Below, one piece after another: positions 6,714-10,110 of a stretch of DNA of 10,110 nucleotides. The stretch is taken from contig DASSTJ010000076.1 of NCBI GenBank assembly GCA_035707965.1, positions 1 through 10,110 of the forward strand, in the 5' to 3' direction. Made by a program: the position numbers and the translations under genes. The DNA is from DASSTJ01 sp035707965. GTDB lineage: Bacteria > Actinomycetota > Actinomycetes > Actinomycetales > Angustibacteraceae. The notes under the pieces are model-generated. The model did no database searches, had not been told where the DNA came from, and was given only the letters and a program-made list of their open reading frames with translations. The stretch's first letter is position 1. Each line of letters opens with the position of its first letter.

Positions 6714-7097
6714 CTAGCTGAGCGGAACCTCGACGCAGTCGGAGACGCACGCGCCCGCGTCGGCGGCGGAGGGCGCTGGCATGACGCCGGCCCGGTGCAG
6801 CACCGCCCGCGACGGGGAGACGAGCACGCCGCCGTCCGACGGCTCGGCCTGCCCGTCGACGATGAGCGAGTAGCCGCCCTCGTCGACGGGCGGCCACAGC
6901 AGCGTGACGGAGGGGCGCTCGGTGCAGTTCGCCAGCGTGCGTCGTCCGAGGCTCGGGACGCGTAGCCGGTCGCCGTCCACGGCGGCGGACGCCTGCACCG
7001 CGTGCACGCGCTCACCCTCGCTGACGGTCAGCAGGTAGCCGAACGGGTAGCGCTGCATCGTCTCGGCGAGCTCGGCCAGGGGCACGGGGATGCTCAT
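6714..7097 (-). CDS. PNPOx-like (pyridoxamine 5'-phosphate oxidase family) split-barrel protein
   Basis: A 127-aa protein of the FMN-binding split-barrel superfamily. The N-terminus MSIPVPLAELAETMQRYPFGYLLTVSEGERVHAV has the pattern of PPOX-family proteins: an amphipathic first helix, then the strand in which the substrate or flavin is presented. It is followed by RLRVPSLGRRTLANCTERPSVTLLWPP (about 44-70), the segment where family members contact the flavin phosphate, and the SLIVDGQAE strand (77-85). The substrate is unknown; relatives bind FMN, F420 or haem, and it is unlikely to be PdxH itself because it is too short. The ATG has no Shine-Dalgarno but TACCCT lies 6 nt upstream. The stop is TAG, unlike its neighbours. 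Upstream sits a block of 42-bp repeats and downstream an inverted-end element. Confidence 0.8.
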   Translation of the reverse strand: MSIPVPLAELAETMQRYPFGYLLTVSEGERVHAVQASAAVDGDRLRVPSLGRRTLANCTERPSVTLLWPPVDEGGYSLIVDGQAEPSDGGVLVSPSRAVLHRAGVMPAPSAADAGACVSDCVEVPLS

Positions 7098-7103
7098 GCG
7101 GCG

Positions 7104-7109
7104 AGGGTA
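7104..7109 (-). promoter_or_regulatory. -10 box of a leaderless promoter for the PNPOx-like gene
   Basis: TACCCT on the minus strand, 6 nt before the ATG at 7097, fits TANNNT with leaderless spacing. A convincing -35 element is not visible. The 42-bp repeat array ends about 50 bp upstream of this box. Confidence 0.5.
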
Positions 7110-7158
7110 CGCACGGCCGATCGCTGATGGCGAGAGCTCACGCGTCGCACCCGCCCGG

Positions 7159-7266
7159 GCACCTTTGGGGAAGGGTGCGCGTCTGGGGCCGCTGCGGCGT
7201 GCACCTTCTCGGAAGGGTGCGCGTCCGGGAACGCTGCGGCGTGCACCTTCCGGGAAACGTGCGCGT
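7159..7266. repeat. 42-bp tandem repeats, 2.5 copies, each with a hairpin
   Basis: Units start at 7159, 7201 and 7243, exactly 42 bp apart; the third keeps only its first 24 bp. Units 1 and 2 agree at 36 of 42 positions. Each begins with an imperfect palindrome of the form GCACCTTNNNGGAANGGTGC, which on the minus strand folds as GCACC plus UUC against GAA plus GGUGC with one bulged C (best in unit 2, 7201-7220). The rest is GCGTCYGGG followed by GCTGCGGCGT. The array starts 7 bp after the GGDEF stop codon and lies upstream of the next minus-strand promoter, so it could end the GGDEF transcript or act on the next promoter. Confidence 0.85.
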
Positions 7267-7273
7267 TCGTGCC

Positions 7274-8842
7274 TCAGCCGCCGGTGACGCGGTTGCGACC
7301 GTTGTCCTTCGACACGTAGAGCCGACGGTCCGACTCGCTGAGCAGCTGAGACATGCCGTCGCGACCGCCGAACGTCGACACGACCCCGAGGCTGACGCGT
7401 ACCGGGACGTCGCCGGTGAGCGGGTGCCACGGGTAGTCCGCGACGTCCAGGCGCAGCTGCTCGCAGCGGGCGAAGGCCTGCTCCGACCCGAGTCCGGGAA
7501 GGACCAGGAGGAACTCCTCGCCGCCCATCCGTGCCGCGAAGCCGTCGCCGGCCGCTGTCTCGAGCAGCGTCGCGAGCTGCCGCAGCACCTCGTCGCCGAC
7601 GTCGTGCGACAGCGTGTCGTTGACGCGCTTGAAGTGGTCGAGGTCGGCGAGGGCGACGGAGAGCCAGGTGCCCTCGTCACGGGCCCGGCCCAGCAGCCCC
7701 GGCAGGCGGTCGTCGACGTAGCGGCGGTTGTAGAGGCCGGTCAACGGGTCCCGCAGCGACATCTCGCGGAAGCGGCGGCTGCTCTGCAACGCCTCCTCCG
7801 TCTCGAACACCGCCTGCAAGGTGCGAGCCCGAGCGTCGCGCTCGGCGTTGTACAGCGCCTGGCTGGCCTCGTGGAACTGGCAGTGCTGCTCGAAGGCGCG
7901 ACGGTAGTGACCCTGCGCGGCGTACAGGAGCGCCTGCTCCTCCATCACGCGCACCATCACCTCCTGCAGGTCGCGCTCGTCGCACAGCTGGGCTGCCTCC
8001 TCGAGGCTGTGCTGCGCCTCGTCGTGCTGGCCCATCATGCGCTGAGCCTCGGCGATGGTCAGCCAGATCTCCGCCACCTCGTCGGGCTCGGAGGTGCGCA
8101 CCTCGGAGCCGACCTCGAGCAAGGGCTGCAGCGTGCGAACCGCGACCGAGTACTGCCCCATCTCCATCTGCGCCCGAGCGACCGTGTCGAGGTGCGCGAA
8201 CCCGAGAACGAGCCCGTGCCGCTCGGAGAGCAGCTGCATCTGCGCCGCGTAGCGCATCGCGGCCTGGGGCTCGCCCGCCCAGTACTCGATGTACGCCATG
8301 TTGTTGAGCGAGGCGAGCCGCAGGTCCACGTCGTCCGTCGCGTCGGCGATCTGGAAGACCGTCTGGTACCGGTCGCGGGCGGCGTCGAACGACTGGGTGC
8401 GGGCGAGGGCCGCCGCGAGGGCCATGAGATGGTCGGCGCGCGTACGGGGGAGGGCGTCGTCCGGGAGCAGCTCGAGGGCGCGGACGGCGTGCTCCAGGGC
8501 TGCCGGCTGGTCCCCGACGTGGGTGTAGAAGGCGCTGAGCAGCCGCTCGGCACGCGCCAGCAGGTGCCGGTCGCCGTGCTGGCCGGCCCACTCGTGCACC
8601 TGCCGGACGATCGTGCCCGCGTCGGCCGTGCGCCCCCGCCGCCCGATGATGTCGGCGTGCACCAGGCGGGCGCGCATCATCACGTCGTCCCACGCGTGCG
8701 CCGCCGCGAGGTCCTGCAGGCGCTCGGTGGGTTCGACGGCCGCGCCCGGGTCGGAGTACGGCACCATCTCGAGCCTCGCGAGCTCGGCATGCGCCTGCTC
8801 GCGGGTCGGCTCGGGCCGCTCCGGCTCGGTGGACGTGGTCAC
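7274..8842 (-). CDS. TPR-GGDEF protein, probable diguanylate cyclase
   Basis: A 522-aa soluble protein with no signal peptide or membrane helix visible. Residues about 35-345 are all-helical tetratricopeptide-like repeats (for example RLASLNNMAYIEYWAGEPQAA at 175-195 and AQRMMGQHDEAQHSLEEAA at 266-284). A helical linker (about 335-362) joins them to a GGDEF domain at about 363-522 that opens with SLRDPLTGLYNRRYVDDRL. The metal-binding segment is ADLDHFKRVND (399-409; Asp400), the active loop is GGEEF (440-444), and the domain closes with SDRRLYVSKDNGRN. These residues predict conversion of two GTP to c-di-GMP, with the TPR part sensing a protein partner. The RxxD inhibitory site is absent (Ala431, Gly434), and the usual Gly-His before GD is Ser412-His413. 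The GTG at 8842 is chosen at the start of sensible sequence; the frame stays open to 9004, and Met26 is an alternative. Confidence 0.9.
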   Translation of the reverse strand: MTTSTEPERPEPTREQAHAELARLEMVPYSDPGAAVEPTERLQDLAAAHAWDDVMMRARLVHADIIGRRGRTADAGTIVRQVHEWAGQHGDRHLLARAERLLSAFYTHVGDQPAALEHAVRALELLPDDALPRTRADHLMALAAALARTQSFDAARDRYQTVFQIADATDDVDLRLASLNNMAYIEYWAGEPQAAMRYAAQMQLLSERHGLVLGFAHLDTVARAQMEMGQYSVAVRTLQPLLEVGSEVRTSEPDEVAEIWLTIAEAQRMMGQHDEAQHSLEEAAQLCDERDLQEVMVRVMEEQALLYAAQGHYRRAFEQHCQFHEASQALYNAERDARARTLQAVFETEEALQSSRRFREMSLRDPLTGLYNRRYVDDRLPGLLGRARDEGTWLSVALADLDHFKRVNDTLSHDVGDEVLRQLATLLETAAGDGFAARMGGEEFLLVLPGLGSEQAFARCEQLRLDVADYPWHPLTGDVPVRVSLGVVSTFGGRDGMSQLLSESDRRLYVSKDNGRNRVTGG

Positions 8843-8938
8843 GCCATCCCATCGGCCGGTGGGCCGACCAGTGAAGTTCGGCGGTCTGTCAATGTTCGAC
8901 CATCGGACGTCGGTCCCCGGTCGAGAGGCAACCAGCAA

Positions 8939-8981
8939 GCGGCACGACGTCCACCCGCGCACCCTCGTGCGGACGTGCCGC
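8939..8981. promoter_or_regulatory. Nested inverted repeat in the divergent GGDEF/macrodomain spacer
   Basis: GCGGCAC (8939-8945) plus GTCC (8949-8952) pair with GGAC (8971-8974) plus GTGCCGC (8975-8981): 11 bp with a 3-nt bulge. Inside, CGCAC (8958-8962) and GTGCG (8967-8971) can pair as an alternative or additional stem. It lies near the middle of the 221-bp spacer between two divergent genes, about 70 bp before the putative macrodomain -10 box. A shared operator is the simplest reading; the binding protein is unknown. Confidence 0.4.
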
Positions 8982-9050
8982 TCCGGGGGGCTCCTTGGGC
9001 GCACGTTGCCGGGTCCAGCGCTGGGGACGCCGCGCCTGCCGCCTCGGTGG

Positions 9051-9056
9051 CAGGGT
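9051..9056 (+). promoter_or_regulatory. -10-like box of a leaderless macrodomain promoter
   Basis: CAGGGT within GGTGGCAGGGTGGGACGT, 7 nt before the ATG at 9064. It departs from TANNNT at the first base. The same GGTGGCANNNT pattern at the same spacing precedes the GTG of the gene at the window end, which strengthens both. Confidence 0.4.
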
Positions 9057-9063
9057 GGGACGT

Positions 9064-9585
9064 ATGCGCATCGAGGCCGTGCAGGGCGACATCACCACGC
9101 AGCAGGTCGACGCGATCGTCAACGCGGCGAACTCGTCGCTGCTGGGCGGCTTGGGCGTCGACGGCGCGATCCACTCGGCCGCCGGGCCGGAGCTGCTGGC
9201 GGAGTGCCGGCGGGTGCGCGCCGAGCGGTTCCCGGACGGCCTGCCGGTCGGCGAGGCGGTCGCCACGGGAGCGGGACGGCTCGCGGCGCAGTGGGTGATC
9301 CACACGGTGGGCCCCAACTGGCACCGCGGGCAGACCGACCCGCAGCTGCTCTTCTCGTGCTTCAGCACGTCGCTGGAGGTGGCGTCGTCGGTCGGTGCCG
9401 CGAGCGTCGCGTTGCCGGCCGTGAGCGCTGGCGTCTACGGCTGGGCCGGTGCGGAGGTCGCGCGCATCGCCGTCGCGGCGGCCCGTCGGGTGGACGACGA
9501 AGGGCTGGCGCCCGCCGTCGAGCTGGCCCGGTTCGTGCTGTTCGGGCCCCAGCTGTTCGAGCTGTTCCAGGCCGAGCTCGGGTGA
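9064..9585 (+). CDS. Macrodomain protein, MacroD/YmdB-like ADP-ribose hydrolase
   Basis: A single-domain cytoplasmic protein of 173 aa. Relatives of the YmdB/MacroD type remove acetate from O-acetyl-ADP-ribose and hydrolyse mono-ADP-ribose from proteins. The signature is clear: VQGDITTQQVDAIVNAAN (6-23), then GGLGVDGAIHSAAG (28-41). Asn23 and Asp33 align with the catalytic Asn25 and Asp35 of E. coli YmdB. WVIHTVGPNW (77-86) and the ribose-phosphate loop PAVSAGVYGWAG (118-129) follow. Two departures from consensus are Leu30 in the normally all-glycine GGGG loop and GAGRL where TxGYxL is usual. The ATG at 9064 starts at the first conserved strand, and a -10-like box precedes it. It is transcribed away from the GGDEF gene. 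A role in ADP-ribose turnover is likely; the exact substrate is not determined. Confidence 0.93.
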   Translation: MRIEAVQGDITTQQVDAIVNAANSSLLGGLGVDGAIHSAAGPELLAECRRVRAERFPDGLPVGEAVATGAGRLAAQWVIHTVGPNWHRGQTDPQLLFSCFSTSLEVASSVGAASVALPAVSAGVYGWAGAEVARIAVAAARRVDDEGLAPAVELARFVLFGPQLFELFQAELG

Positions 9586-9677
9586 CGCCGACGTGGTCCG
9601 GGCGGGCGACCACGGGCGAGCAGGCCGGGTCGTGCGCGGCGACCTGGCCCACGCACCCTGACCGTCCTCACCGGCGA

Positions 9678-9698
9678 GCGGCCGTCCCTCGCGGCCGC
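9678..9698 (+). terminator. Possible hairpin terminator after the macrodomain gene
   Basis: GCGGCCG (9678-9684), a 7-nt loop and CGGCCGC (9692-9698) form a perfect all-GC 7-bp stem, 92 nt beyond the macrodomain stop and before the next gene. No U-tract follows. In DNA this GC-rich a short stem could be chance. Confidence 0.3.
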
Positions 9699-9729
9699 CC
9701 GGGACTGATCCGCTCTCAGGGTCGGGTGG

Positions 9730-9735
9730 CATCCT
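9730..9735 (+). promoter_or_regulatory. -10-like box for the gene at the window end
   Basis: CATCCT within GGTGGCATCCTCGGGCGC, 7 nt before a GTG at 9743. It parallels the GGTGGCAGGGT box before the macrodomain gene and supports 9743 as a leaderless start. Confidence 0.35.
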
Positions 9736-9742
9736 CGGGCGC

Positions 9743-10110
9743 GTGCTGCGACTGCGAGGTGCTGGGCGACGAGCCGCAGCGCAGCCGGGCGACGAGATCG
9801 ACCTGACCGGCCCAGCGCGGTCCGAGCGCGCGGTCGTGTCCGCACCCGGGTCGGGGCCGACGTCCGGACGACGGGGTCGACGGCGGGTGCTGCGCGCGAC
9901 GGTGCTCGGCGTCCTGGGCGCGCTGGTGCTCGGTGTCGTGTGCGCGGGCGGGCTGCTGCTGAGCTACCCGAAGCTGCGCCTCGTCCGCGACGCGGTCGAC
10001 CTCGAGCCAGGTCTGCAGACCGTCGACAAGGGCGCCCGCGGCCTGGTGGGCCTGGGCGAGGGCGTCTACGTCAGCTTCATGCCCGACGGACTGCGTATCA
10101 CCCGCTGGAA
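9743..10110 (+). CDS. Unrecognised protein with one N-terminal membrane segment (3' end cut)
   Basis: I do not recognise the family. The frame is open from a TGA at 9659 to the window end, with GTGs at 9743, 9836 and 9887. I chose 9743 because of the upstream -10-like box, but the first dozen codons include several ending in A or T, unlike the GC-ending codons that follow from about 9788, so a later start is possible. The visible 122 residues contain a Gly/Ser/Pro/Arg-rich cytoplasmic tail ending in the basic run RRGRRR (about 43-48), a hydrophobic helix TVLGVLGALVLGVVCAGGLL (about 52-71), and then SYPKLRLVRDAVDLEPGLQTV and a glycine-rich segment ending in YVSFMPDGLRITRW. The positive-inside charge suggests an anchored protein with most of its mass outside. 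The function is unknown. Confidence 0.6.
   Translation, partial: MLRLRGAGRRAAAQPGDEIDLTGPARSERAVVSAPGSGPTSGRRGRRRVLRATVLGVLGALVLGVVCAGGLLLSYPKLRLVRDAVDLEPGLQTVDKGARGLVGLGEGVYVSFMPDGLRITRW

Noticed and set aside
4720..7266. CRISPR array
   Set aside because: Units are adjacent tandem copies or IR-bounded elements without unique spacers of regular length, and there are no cas genes.
7127..7290. The 42-bp repeats read as a 14-residue protein repeat (GRVRV-like units) since 42 is a multiple of 3
   Set aside because: The frame belongs to the shadow frame opposite the GGDEF gene, no start signal precedes it, and differences between units are not biased to third positions. Hairpin potential explains the conservation better.
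8887..8892. TTGACA on the minus strand as the -35 box of a GGDEF promoter
   Set aside because: A perfect -35 hexamer, but no TANNNT-like -10 is found 15-19 nt downstream, so I do not call a promoter.
7127..9298. A very long plus-strand open frame (over 700 codons) opposite the GGDEF gene
   Set aside because: It is the antisense shadow of a GC-rich gene: no recognisable motif, odd composition, and the minus strand carries complete TPR and GGDEF signatures. It also runs into the start of the macrodomain gene.

Overview
The window comes from a very GC-rich bacterium, almost certainly an actinomycete. Third codon positions are nearly all G or C, GTG starts are common, and several genes have a TANNNT-like -10 box 6-7 nt upstream of the start codon with no Shine-Dalgarno, the usual actinobacterial leaderless layout. 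I cannot name the genus. There are no RNA genes, insertion sequences, phage genes or CRISPR arrays.

Positions 1-4716 (+) hold a peptide ABC importer operon: the C-terminal part of a family-5 solute-binding protein (cut by the window start), two permeases (DppB- and DppC-like) and two ATPases (DppD- and DppF-like). The four membrane and ATPase genes overlap by 4 nt at each junction, so they are probably translationally coupled. Both ATPases carry a C-terminal four-cysteine motif, which in a related mycobacterial DppD binds an iron-sulfur cluster.

Positions 4717-8842 hold four minus-strand genes. In transcription order they are a TPR-GGDEF protein (probable diguanylate cyclase), a small PNPOx-like flavin/split-barrel protein, a class 3 (Rhizobium etli type) L-asparaginase, and D-aminoacyl-tRNA deacylase (dtd), which converges on the transporter operon. 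The last three each appear to have their own leaderless promoter. Positions 9064-9585 (+) encode a macrodomain protein related to YmdB/MacroD, divergent from the GGDEF gene. The window ends inside an unrecognised gene for a protein with one N-terminal membrane segment.

The gene content is ordinary. The unusual part is the spacers of the minus-strand block, which carry three unrelated families of locally duplicated, hairpin-forming repeats: a nested 12-bp/83-bp repeat between dppF and dtd; a roughly 62-65-bp element with inverted ends in three copies, two after the asparaginase stop and one inverted after the PNPOx-like gene; and a 42-bp repeat in 2.5 copies after the GGDEF gene. Each lies just 3' of a gene, so terminator or mRNA 3'-end roles are plausible but unproven.
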